From assembly GCF_026914185.1 (NCBI RefSeq), contig NC_070558.1:8565501-8629500 (forward strand): a stretch of 64,000 nucleotides of DNA. Direction: 5' to 3'. The stretch comes from Puccinia triticina (Eukaryota > Basidiomycota > Pucciniomycetes > Pucciniales > Pucciniaceae). The notes under the pieces were generated by a model. The model had not been told where the DNA came from, did no database searches, and saw only the letters and a list, made by a program, of their open reading frames with translations. The position numbers and the translations under genes were made by a program. Below are positions 54,995 to 64,000 of this stretch, one piece after another. Each line of letters starts with the position of its first letter. The stretch's first letter is position 1.

Positions 54995-56245
54995 CACCAG
55001 GAAAATAAAGTAGTCAGTTGATGACAAGTGACATCACACCAGCTCCAGCCAGCTATCCACTATCTATCCACTATCTACCCCAATCTCTCAACCATCTCCT
55101 CAACTTCCAAAATTTACCAAGGAGCTGTTCAGTTTTTGATGAGCCCAACTGATCCTCAGTTCTGTCCAGCTGATAATCAGCTTTGGTACCCAGCTCATAA
55201 TCAGCTTTTTGGTCCAGCTCATATTCAGCTTTTTCATGCAGCTCACTCTCAGAATTGGAATAAAGCCTTTTGACCAGTCCTTGCCCAGGTGATGCTCAGC
55301 TTTGTACTAGTCCTGGCGCAGCTGATTCTCAGCTTTGTACCAGTCCTTTCTCAGCCTTTTCCTAGTCCTGTCCCAGCTGATTCTCAGCTTTGACCCAGTC
55401 CTGGGCCAGCTGGCCAGCTGATGCTCAGCTTGTTGAGTATCAGCTGAGCCAGGCCAGGGACAAAGATGGGAATCAGCTTGGACAGGACCAGAGCTGAAAA
55501 TCAGCTCAGCTAGGGCCAAAGCTGAGAATAAGCTGAGCCACGGCCAAGGCTGAGCATCAGCTGTGCCAGGGCCAAAGATGATCATCAGGTGGCCGGTGCC
55601 AAAGCTGAGAATCAGCTAGGCCAGGGCAAAAAACTGAGCATCAGCTGAGCATCACACTAACTGTAGTGTTAGCGTGGCGTAGCAGAATTCTGCTAACTTT
55701 TAGCGTAGCATTAGCAGAATTGCACTGTCTCTGCGCTAACGCTACGCGCACAGGGCGCGCAGCTAATTTAGATTTTAGTGTAGTGTTAGCGCAGATGCAA
55801 CAAATTGTGCTTACACTACACACAAAGGGCGCCAAAGAGCGCGCGCTACGCCGCGCTACACACAGCACTTTAGGCCTCTTTTTCTGCTAAAAGGGCTGTA
55901 GCGCAGCGCAGCATAGCTTAGCGACTGTAGCGGCGCGGTAACACTAACAAAGAATTGGCGCGCTGTTAGCTCAGCGTAGCTAGCGGGCTAATGCTATTTG
56001 AAATTGGGGGGTGCTTTTTGCCGCTACGCTAACGCGTAGCGCTGAAATAGCATAGCGACCCACTGTTAGCCAGGGCCAAAGCTGAGCATCATCTGGTTTT
56101 GTCATATTGAGTGCTTCGATCCTGACACCTGTCATGTGGGCCCTAGCTGTGCTGGTGGAGAGGAGCAGCATTGGAGCAGTGTTGGAGCTGAAAACAAAGC
56201 TGCATCATGTCACTTGCCATCAAGTGACTGCTTTTTTTCCTGGTG
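54995..56245 (-). mobile_element. CACTA-like element, copy 2, 1251 bp, inverted
   Basis: Begins CACCAGGAAAATAAAGTAGT and ends CTTTTTTTCCTGGTG. Its left 400 bp matches, in reverse complement, the right end of copy 1 (39421-39616), and its right 190 bp the left end of copy 1. The minisatellite is represented only by diverged units (CAGCTGATTCTCAGCTTTG). The flanks ATT and CAA do not match, so the TSD is lost. A GC-rich block is inserted at about 55655-56070. Confidence 0.75.
55655..56070. mobile_element. GCTACGC-rich MITE nested in CACTA-like copy 2
   Basis: Rich in TTAGCGTAGC/GCTACGCTAA motifs in both orientations, like 2378-2849. Ends CTAACTGTAGTG and CCCACTGTTAG are weakly inverted. No TSD was identified. 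Confidence 0.55.
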
Positions 56246-57310
56246 CAAATGGCACCAAATTTTCACAAAATTGATCAAGTTCTCAAAAAACCTGTCTTTC
56301 AAATCTTTAGTATCAGTAATTGTCAGGCATTGAAGTTGACAATGCGGTGCAATTGAGCCAAACTACCTACAGAAGAAAACCAGCACACAGTTTTTGTTGA
56401 TTCACCCAAATTATAACCCTAGTAGTTCTCCCATGGCATGCAGAATTGAGGGGCTAGAGTAGCACTGCTACCTTGGCTACATGGATCAGGTTGTTGGGAG
56501 TCGGACATTGGGACGTGCTGTGGAGGCGTTTGCGGAGTTCGCATCATTTCCTCATAGCCCACCATCCGACCTCCATGAATTACCAGTATGTACATATATT
56601 TCCTGTAGCGGAGGGAAGTAATCAGGCCGAGGGCTCCTTGATTGTTTTTCCTTCAAAATGAGCCTATGTACGCGCATTCTGGAGTCCAAGCCAAGTTCCA
56701 CCGAAGCCATCCAACTCGACAAATCGGCCGATGATGCATTTGCTTTTCAGCATTCAGGGGTGAAATCGCCAGGTGTGAGCGAGAGGAATCCTCAACCGGG
56801 GTCCGGGGTTCGCTCTTGGCCGGAATTTTTAAATCCGTCCAAGTCTGTCGACAGTGCCTGTCCTCACACCTCATATAATAAAATCAATGCTAATGTCCTT
56901 TGCCGCCTCGCCACGTTTGAAAGTATTCTTCCCCGGCTTGGATATGAACATTCTTTTTTCTTTTGCAACATACACATGAGTTATTAGGAACTCGTCTTTT
57001 CTTTTTTCCTTGTTCAACAGTCGTTAGCTCAAAGCCACACTTTTCATAGACACTGTCATTTTCCCGATTACAAGGAAGTTCCCTCACTACACCCACTTGA
57101 CACCCTATTAGATTTTCCTAGGAGAATACGTAGCTGCTTTTTTCTCTCCAGCCTCCCTTACTTATTTAGTACTTTGCGTCAAGTTGTCAACCTAACAAAG
57201 TTCACATTTTTTCATAAAATTCAACAACAAAAGGAATTTTACCCGGATATCACTTTTTCTCTCTATCCGTTACTCCAATACCAGCTATCAACAATCTTTG
57301 AAAACGTACC
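56246..57310. other. upstream region of the GH43 gene
   Basis: No gene recognised. A 109-codon frame at 56658-56987 is Ser/Pro-rich at first and hydrophobic later, with no motif. Pyrimidine-rich tracts precede the start codon at 57311 (57248-57290). Confidence 0.4.
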
Positions 57311-59145
57311 ATGTCAAGTCAAAATATGAGACTTATCTTTTCTCTTGGCATTTTATTATTACTGGTCTTCACTTCAGCGACTGAAATTGGATTGACCGCC
57401 CAATACTTTCAACTAGATGGAAGTAATCAAAGGAGTATCAAATTAAGCTGGACAGCAGATGCCAACGTCCAAACCTTTTCAGTCATTCGCCAATCCGCCG
57501 GATCCAGTTCAGTGATTGCAGAAGTAAAGGGAAACGTCTTTGATGATCATGGGGTCCCGGGAGGGCAGCTTACTTATCAAGTACTCGTCGAAGGTGATCC
57601 TTCTAGGAGTTCCAGCCCAGTCACGATATCCAGCCAAGCCCCCATAGCTTCGAGGACATTTTCTATATTTGATAACACTCAGCCTTCAACTCTCAACCTG
57701 ATCTCCAAGATAAAACTGGGCAGCACTTATTTTTCCTATCTCATCCAGAGCGACAGCAATGCGATGTCCCAAATAATCGAACAAACATCGACCGATGGCT
57801 ACACGTTCTCCGGTCAAAGGGTTCTATTGACCCGCAAGGAAGTCTGTGCAGATAGTGCCGATGGATTTTGTAAACTCGAAGCGGTTACCTTTGTGCAGAA
57901 TCCACAAAATAGTGAGGTACTAATGTGGGCCCATTGGGAAAACAAGCAAGATTACGGACAGGCTCGGGTCGCAGTGGCATTTGGACAACCTGGCGGCCAA
58001 TGGAAATTTGGAGGCTCGTTCCGTCCTCTTGACCATGAATCTCGCGATCTCTCATTCTTTCAGGACAACGACGGTTCTGGATATCTGATCTCATCGACGG
58101 CGATGAACACGGATATGAACATTTACAAACTTACGCCTGATTGGCACAATGTCGACAGTCTGGTGTCTACTGTCTTGAAAGGCGAGAGAAGAGAGGCGCC
58201 CTCATTAATCAATCATGAAAATGTTTACTATCTCTTCACCTCTAGAGCAGCCGGATGGTACCCCTCTGAAGGCCAGTATATTTCTGCCACCGCTCTCGCG
58301 GGTCCATGGAGTAAGAGTAGGAACATTGGCAATCTCTCTGGCTTTGGCGCTCAATCGGGTCAGGTCCAAAAGATAGGCTCGTCATGGGTGATGTGTGCAA
58401 ATCAGTGGAGTGCCCAATGGCTCGACCCAGAGCCTCCCAGCCGCCAAATCATCCTGCCAATCTCCATGTCGAATGGGTACGCCGATTATCATTTTTATCG
58501 CCAACTGAGATACCTCGATGGTACAGCCGGCCAGGCGGGAGTTTATGGGGTCCAGAGCGGCAAGATCCTTTCAGTCGGTCGGGAATCTTCTGCCTCTGCA
58601 AGTGTTGCAGGTGTGTCACAGTTAGAATGATCTCTTAACATCAACACACATACTACTTGACTGGTTAACATCCTAATTATTATTTACTTTTTGCAGGTTT
58701 TGAAGAGGTCAAAGCTACCAATGGCGTCCACCTAGATCCCAACAACTTCTACCAATCTACAACAGTCCCATTCTCTTACGTCGTTGAGTTAGGGATTGAG
58801 AGCTCTCTCAGTCAGTTTGATCTGACGACTAGACTAGTCGGTGGAAGTGAAACAGCCTATCAATTCACGATTTCCGGGCGAGCTAGTTCGACGAGTCCAT
58901 TCGAAGTGATTGTCGACAAGAGCAAAAATACTAGGGTTGGATTTGTTTCCGGCACGCTACCTAGCTCGAAAAGATATTCCGCCGTCAGATTAGACGTCAA
59001 GTCCGTATTGAATGTCCACAATAAGCAGCCCGCCAATTGGGCACAGGGTATCAACCAGTTCACCATCTACGGTCAGGATGGACCTTTCATAGATCAGTCC
59101 GGCGGACGCACTCGAACTCTCAGCCGCCGCTTTCAAAGAAGATGA
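57311..59145 (+). CDS. secreted GH43-type glycoside hydrolase, 582 aa, two exons
   Basis: Exons 57311-58610 and 58697-59145 flank an 86-nt GT-AG intron and join in phase. The start gives a signal peptide (MRLIFSLGILLLLVFTSATE after five residues). Residues about 25-110 look like a fibronectin-III-type fold (NQRSIKLSWTADANVQTFSV). The catalytic part contains LEAVTFVQNPQNSEVLMWAHW, then DHESRDLSFFQDNDGSGYLI, NTDMNIYKLTPDW, REAPSLINHENVYYLFTSRA, AGWYPSEGQYISA and SGQVQKIGSSWVMCANQWSA. This order is that of GH43 beta-propeller enzymes close to exo-beta-1,3-galactanases. The C-terminal 130 residues (ELGIESSLSQFDLTTRLVGG) may be a sugar-binding module. Likely secreted and acting on plant arabinogalactan or host wall; substrate not proven. 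Stop at 59143-59145. Confidence 0.85.
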
Positions 59146-59710
59146 ACGAATTGGCCGCATGGATAGCTAGTCTGTATGCCGAGGGGAATGCAACGTTGTA
59201 AAAAATAATTACTACAATATAATGAGTCCTTTCGGGCTGATGTATCATAGGTTTCACGAAATTTCTTGTTTGTGCAAAGAGATGAAACAATCATTAAATA
59301 AATATTCATCTGCGATGGCAAAAATAAAAAATAATCAGTAGAACATGTGTTTTAACTCCAAGTTTTTACATGAATCCAAGAGAAACAAAATGAGATGAAC
59401 CAGCCAATTTTTGAAGCAGGAGTTCTTTTTCAACCATGAGAGAGTGTACTGGTTGTATCAAGGACCACGTTTCATAGGCATAGGTTCGGCTTGATGACAT
59501 GTATCCTGGCATATCCATTGTGATGAGTGAAGAAATTCAGAGCAGAGGGCAAACGGAACTCTAAGAGAAGAGGAAGAAAACTGATGTTTGTTATATCTTC
59601 AGAGACCTTTCATTTACCTGTGATCGACCTTCGAGGTCAGCTGACGCGGCCTTGAAGACACTTTTCATCCGAAATGTCTCTTTGCACATTCTTCCATCAC
59701 TTCGGCAGAC
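59146..59710. other. intergenic region
   Basis: 3' flank of the GH43 gene. No gene recognised. Confidence 0.5.
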
Positions 59711-60100
59711 CTGTGTTTTCGGAGAACCTTTCACCGGGTGTCTTCCGGGTCTGAATCTGGGTTCGCGGGTAACTTGTCCGTGATGACGTTGAGGGACGCG
59801 TCGTTCCTCCTCGCGGCGCTCAGCCTCAGCCTCAAGGCAAACCTTCTGACATGATTCGCAGGTCTCTGCTTTCCGGCCTCAGGAGGGCCGGTTGCTTCTC
59901 CTTCGGAGGGTCCCTGCGCCGGGGACGGCGTCCCCTCCACACAGAGAGTAGTTAAGTTAGAACTCTTCTTGAAACACACAGGTTATCATGCCCCCATAAT
60001 AGGATCATCTCGGGGGTTTCAAACTCGGCGTGTTGCTCGGCCGAGATAGATACACATGTACCTAGATATGTATAAGACGCTCAACGGAGCGAATGCAAAT

Positions 60101-60244
60101 CTGACGACAAGAAATGCGTCGCCGATCGGTCAGCCTCGCTCGGTATCGTGTCCAACCTCGGTGAGTTAATTGCACATACCTGACGACAAGAAATGCGTCG
60201 CCGATCGGTCAGCCTCGCTCGGTATCGTGTCCAACCTCGGTGAG
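60101..60244. repeat. direct repeat, 2 x 65 bp, 79-bp period
   Basis: CTGACGACAAGAAATGCGTC...CAACCTCGGTGAG at 60101-60165 and 60180-60244, identical as read, inside the presumed copia 3' LTR. It may be the U3/R enhancer duplication of this copy. Confidence 0.85.
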
Positions 60245-60423
60245 GAAAGGTTGGAACCGGTACCGGCGGGCTGAGTTAGACTAGGTACAACGCGCAGCCG
60301 CAGTATGCATGTATGTACAAAGGATCTGATACATGCATATAGTGATGGATAAACTCGGGATGAGTTAAGTTTACCATCTTGGCTGTCCTGGCCCTCTAAC
60401 ATCCCCCCCCAAGCTGGTAAACT

Positions 60424-60922
60424 TCACGCCCTTAGACCAATCTTCGCCATTGCCCCTTCCATCTTGTTTGGTCCCAGCTTTTTGGTGAAAATGTCCGCTT
60501 GTTGAAGATGTGTATTCGTCCAGATGATCTTGATGTTGTTTTCCCTGACGAAATCATTGATGAAATAGAAAGCCCGCATGAAATATTTTGTCCTTTTCTT
60601 CAATGCATTGTCGCCTGCTATTAATATCGCCGCTTCGTTGTCGCAAAAAATGTTCATCTTGATCGAGTGATGAATATCTTCTAAAAGGATTGAAAGTCCT
60701 GCCAAGTGTTGTGCCCCGTCCGACAAAGCTACATATTCCGCCGCGCAAGTCGACAATGCCACGACCGTCTGCCGCTTCGCTCCCCACGCAATCAAGTCCC
60801 CCAAATGCTTGATAACAAACCCAGATGTTGACCGTTCATGCTTGCCGCCCCAGTTCGCATCCGACCACAGATCCAAAGAATCCCCAGCTCCTTTCAGATT
60901 CAGTTTTACCGACTTCGACCGC
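60424..60922 (-). pseudogene. copia RNase H, 3' part of pol
   Basis: Reads SKSVKLNLKGAGDSLDLWSD, then WGGKHERSTSGFVIKHLGDL, AKRQTVVALSTCAAEYVALS and EAAILIAGDNALKKRTKYFM: the copia RNase H with Asp in LWSDANWGG, Glu in AAEYVAL and Asp in FCDNEAA. It is the continuation of the RT frame at 61886: removing the insertion and one CCGC restores YLKRSKSVKLNL without a shift. Ends with the stop near 60424. No stop occurs within the segment. Confidence 0.85.
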
Positions 60923-61885
60923 TGTGGTGCTCCATTCCAAACCATAAGTAGTGTTTTATTGCTTTTCTTTACATACATTCATCATTACATTTCCCATTTC
61001 CCCCATAAAACTTCACAAATACTTCATTATTATTGCATATTCAGATTCTACGCCAAATTTCACCTATAGTCACTCATACATAGTACCCCCTTATCTTCAA
61101 TGGTTCAGTAGTTATATAAGGATATAAGACTTACAGACAACCTACATTCTTCATTAGTTACAATACTCATTTCATTAGTAACCTACTTGAATCATTACAG
61201 TAAATTCCTTTTACATATTTATTCTCACATACTAAACCCTTTACATACATTTCTCATTATGTACTATGCCTATTGTACACATTACATCATTGGATCTGTG
61301 CTTACCTCTTTCAGTAGTGCTCATCATTACAAGTAGTTACTATGTTCTCATCACTCTTCCCCATTAGTACATTCTTTTATTCCCATAACCAGCATTCCCC
61401 TTTCAGCATTGCTCATCATTACATACTGTTACTATGTTCACATCACTCTTCCTCATTTGTACAACCTTCATTCTCATAGCCAGAACTCCTTATTGTCTGT
61501 GCTCATCCTTCCTTCATATAAGAACTGTCTTTCCCCCCTCACTTGTACCTCATGCAGAATTTATAGATAATTTTAGATACAGAAATTATAAGTGCCCATT
61601 CTCATCAACCCCTTGCCATTAAACCTTGCCATTGCATTCCCCACTCTCATCACTCCTCCAACTCTCTTACCCTCAGTAGTCAGTAGTTAAAGCTCATAGT
61701 ACTAGCTCCTAAGATCAAGCAGAAATCAGCCACACCTTTTTCTTCTTTTTCTTAGTGTTACTCTCATCCCCTCAGCATTAGTCAGGAAGGCAGCCTCATC
61801 AGCACCCTTGCATAGCTTACATTAGTACTAGTGTTGCTATCCATTTCCCTTCCAAGCTCTATTCTCCCCCTTGAGTAGTTCCACA
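60923..61885. mobile_element. TG...CA element B, 963 bp, CCGC TSD, inside copia pol
   Basis: CCGC at 60919-60922 and 61886-61889. Starts TGTGGTGCTCCATT (identical to the start of element C at 33648) and ends GTAGTTCCACA (as element A). C/T-rich with many CATTAC and TTCATT motifs and no gene. Solo LTR or non-autonomous Ginger-like element. Confidence 0.85.
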
Positions 61886-64000
61886 CCGCTTCAGATAACC
61901 AATTAGAAAATCTAGTGCCTTCCAGTGCTTTGGCGATGGGTTTTCACTGTACCTTGCTAGTAGATTCACGGCATAAGACAAGTCTGGCCGTGTCCCAGCC
62001 GCGAGGTACATCAGGGATCCGAGAGTAGAGCGGTACTCCGTCTGGTCTAGAGGTTTGCCAGAGTGAATTTCAAGCGCTTCATCCGGTAGGGTGCTCCGCT
62101 GAGTGAAAACCGGCCTGGAATAATCCGCCACGATCTGGCTGGCAAGCTTTTCTTGGTCGAGTTCCACGACATCAGCTTTCAATTTGATGTTTATACCAAC
62201 CAGTTTTGCCACATCATTTGACCATTTTATCTTCATCTCCTTTTCCATCGCCGTCCGTAGTTCTCCCATCAGTCCTTCATTCGACGCCACCGCAAATCCA
62301 TTGTCCACATGTAACCAGATTATAATGAAGCTGTTGCCGCGCCGGTAGATGTATAATGACTGTTCTAACTCCGAAGCAATGAATCCCAGGTTTTCCATTT
62401 TTGACTTGAAAAACTTCCACCAGCATCGCGCGGCCTGTTTTGTGCCGTACATCGCCTTCTTGAGCTTCATAATTTTCCCTTTCAACTCCGGACAAATTTC
62501 TACCGGGGGCTGTACATATACATCTTCTTCAATGGGGCTGTACAAATAAGCCAAACTGACGTCAAAGGTCGCGATCAGATAGTGGTACTTGATGGCTAGG
62601 GAGATGAATAGACGAAGAGTGACTAAGGATGCTGTCGGCGCATATGTCTTGTTGCAGTCGCGGCCCATCACTTGGTTGAAACCCTTTGCTACGTATCTTG
62701 CGCGGTATATTTCCAGATCATCCCGCTGCATGCCTTCCTTGATAGCGAAAACCCACCTGCACCCCAACGCCTTAGCTCCAGGGAACGGGTCCATCGGTAT
62801 CCAGACGTCCAATTCGAAAAACTTGTCAATCTTGTAGTTTGCCGCAGCTTGCCATGCCGTTGAGTCTTTTGCTTGGAGTGCCGACCGGATATTGAGGGGA
62901 ATCCGCCGATCCTCATTTAACGGCAAATTTGCTATGGCTTTCTGCTCTGCTTTTGCTTGCTCATCAGTCGTCTCTTCTCCTAGCTTTAGAACTATCTGGT
63001 TGATCATGAAGTCCAGATCGCCACGCTTGGCTTCTTTCTTCTTTACTGGTAAGTTCTGGAACTTGGGAAATATGACCAACGTCGAGTGCAAAATTTGACC
63101 ATTTTGATTAGAGTGTACCAACCATCCTGCCCCAGCTGCCGGGTAACCGATGAGCTTCCCCGAGATGGCTTGCTCTGAGAGTTTGTCGCGCTTCTCCTTT
63201 GGGATGTGTACAATCGCGTCTGCTCCGAATGGGTATAGGACATTCGGATCCACCTCAATGTTGTACAACGCTTTTAGTGGACAGGAGTCTATCTTCTTGT
63301 TCGGGATTCTGTTGTGGATGTGGGCCGCCATGCGGTACGCGTAACTCCAGTACGGACGTGCCATTGCAGACTCGTGTAGCATCGTCCTAGCCATATTGCC
63401 TAGCGTTCAATTCACCCTTTCTGCTTCTCCGTTCTGCTCAGGGCTGTACGGTGGGACCGGAGCTAAAGAAACCCCGATGGGTTTGAGGAGCTTCTTCAGC
63501 GATGATGTGTATTCTGGAGCATTGTCGCATTGAATGTTCTTGCGATGCCGGCCAATGGTGACTTTGAGATGATTCAACCATTCCATGATTTTCGCCGGGA
63601 CCTTGCTCCGCTCCACCAAAACGTCGCAGAAGATGTATGTTGTAGCGTGGTCTCTCAAAGTCAGAACGTAGCGTTTTCCCGAAAGGTCATATGAGAATGG
63701 TCCTGCAACGTCCGATACGAGTAAGTCAAGCGGTTCATCTCGTGGAATCAAGGAATTTCCTCCAGGAGATTTCTTATCAACACTTTTAGACTTTGCGCAT
63801 TGAGTACAGAAAAACGAGTCCCATGTTTTTCCTTCAACCTCTTCTGGGTAATGCTGCCTTAGGTATTTTCTCACTACTTCTTCTGATACGTGGCCGAGCC
63901 GTCTATGCCACAAGAAGGGATCAAACAAGGGGCGTTGGGTGACTTTATTCAGGACGAGAGATTGATTTAAATTACTCAGAAACCAACAGAAATTGTGGTA
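61886..64000 (-). pseudogene. copia pol: GAG-pre-integrase, integrase and RT (partial, one stop, one active-site change)
   Basis: From the right edge: HRRLGHVSEEVVRKYLRQHY and FFCTQCAKSK (GAG-pre-integrase); the integrase core with Asp in LLVSDVAGPF, Asp in IQCDNAPEYTS and Glu in YSPEQNGEAERVN. TGA at 63407-63409 follows RVN, where RVNRTLGNMAR would be expected. The RT then runs ALGCRWVFAIKEGMQ, KGFNQVMGRDCNKTYAPTAS, TFDVSLAYLYSPIEEDVYVQ, KAMYGTKQAARCWW and IIWLHVDNGFAVASN, where the usual VDD is VDN. It ends MYLAAGTRPDLSYAVNLLAR and LIGYLKR before the inserted element. In vivo the polyprotein would integrate and reverse transcribe the element. Confidence 0.85.

Larger units (their letters stand above)
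59711..64000 (-). mobile_element. Ty1/copia retrotransposon, minus strand, truncated at the right edge
   Basis: From right to left (transcription direction): GAG-pre-integrase, integrase, RT, RNase H, a G-run polypurine tract (complement at about 60403-60410) and a probable 3' LTR starting TGTTAGAGGGCC near 60400 and ending near 59711 (provisional). The integrase-before-RT order identifies Ty1/copia. The 5' LTR, gag and protease lie outside the window. A TG...CA element (60923-61885) splits pol between RT and RNase H. Confidence 0.85.

Noticed and set aside
56658..56987. 109-codon frame upstream of the GH43 gene
   Set aside because: No motif, no splice-supported extension, and composition changes abruptly to hydrophobic.

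Overview
The window looks like nuclear DNA of a filamentous fungus, most likely a rust (Basidiomycota, Pucciniales, Puccinia-like). Genes are cut by many short GT-AG introns (about 60-130 nt). The conserved genes are eukaryotic (exocyst Sec6, a CCDC174-like protein, a PHOSPHO-type phosphatase). Two predicted proteins resemble lineage-restricted rust proteins as I remember them. About half the window is nested transposable elements of a fungal type. The species is inferred from recall of families, not from a search.

Layout. 1-22.5 kb is mostly a gene region: a rust-type hypothetical gene (441-1682, +), a CCDC174-like gene (4062-5493, -), an eight-exon gene in which all seven introns are phase 0 (6076-7991, -), an AT-rich four-exon gene (11779-13714, +), a signal-peptide/single-TM surface protein (15388-16848, -), a PHOSPHO-like HAD phosphatase with an 11-nt microexon (17332-18577, -) and SEC6 (19645-22483, eight exons, -). 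A hAT-type MITE, a hairpin and a dispersed repeat lie between them.

22.6-28.3 kb holds a tyrosine-recombinase (DIRS-like) retrotransposon: a gag that needs three introns removed, a frameshifted RT-RNase H and a tyrosine recombinase. It starts just upstream of SEC6. 28.8-56.3 kb is a nest of elements whose ends and target-site duplications (TSDs) can be read directly: two TA-flanked MITEs, a PIF/Harbinger element (TTA TSD) carrying two younger insertions, a TG...CA element with a CCGG TSD that contains a complete Tc1/mariner element and a CACTA-like element, a Mutator-like MITE (9-bp TSD) split by a second TG...CA element, and a near-complete autonomous-type hAT element (8-bp TSD). The CACTA-like element carries about 63 nearly perfect copies of a 28-bp repeat. 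Several minisatellites rich in inverted repeats lie between these.

57.3-59.1 kb is a secreted GH43-type glycoside hydrolase with one intron. From about 59.7 kb to the right edge is a minus-strand Ty1/copia element, split inside pol by a third TG...CA element with a CCGC TSD.

The genes do not form a pathway. The common theme is a compact gene region next to a TE nest. Coding regions of four unrelated TE families are broken mainly by TGA where the family has arginine, and both reverse transcriptases read VDN instead of VDD. That pattern fits C-to-T decay of silenced, methylated DNA. No tRNA, rRNA or CRISPR array was recognised.
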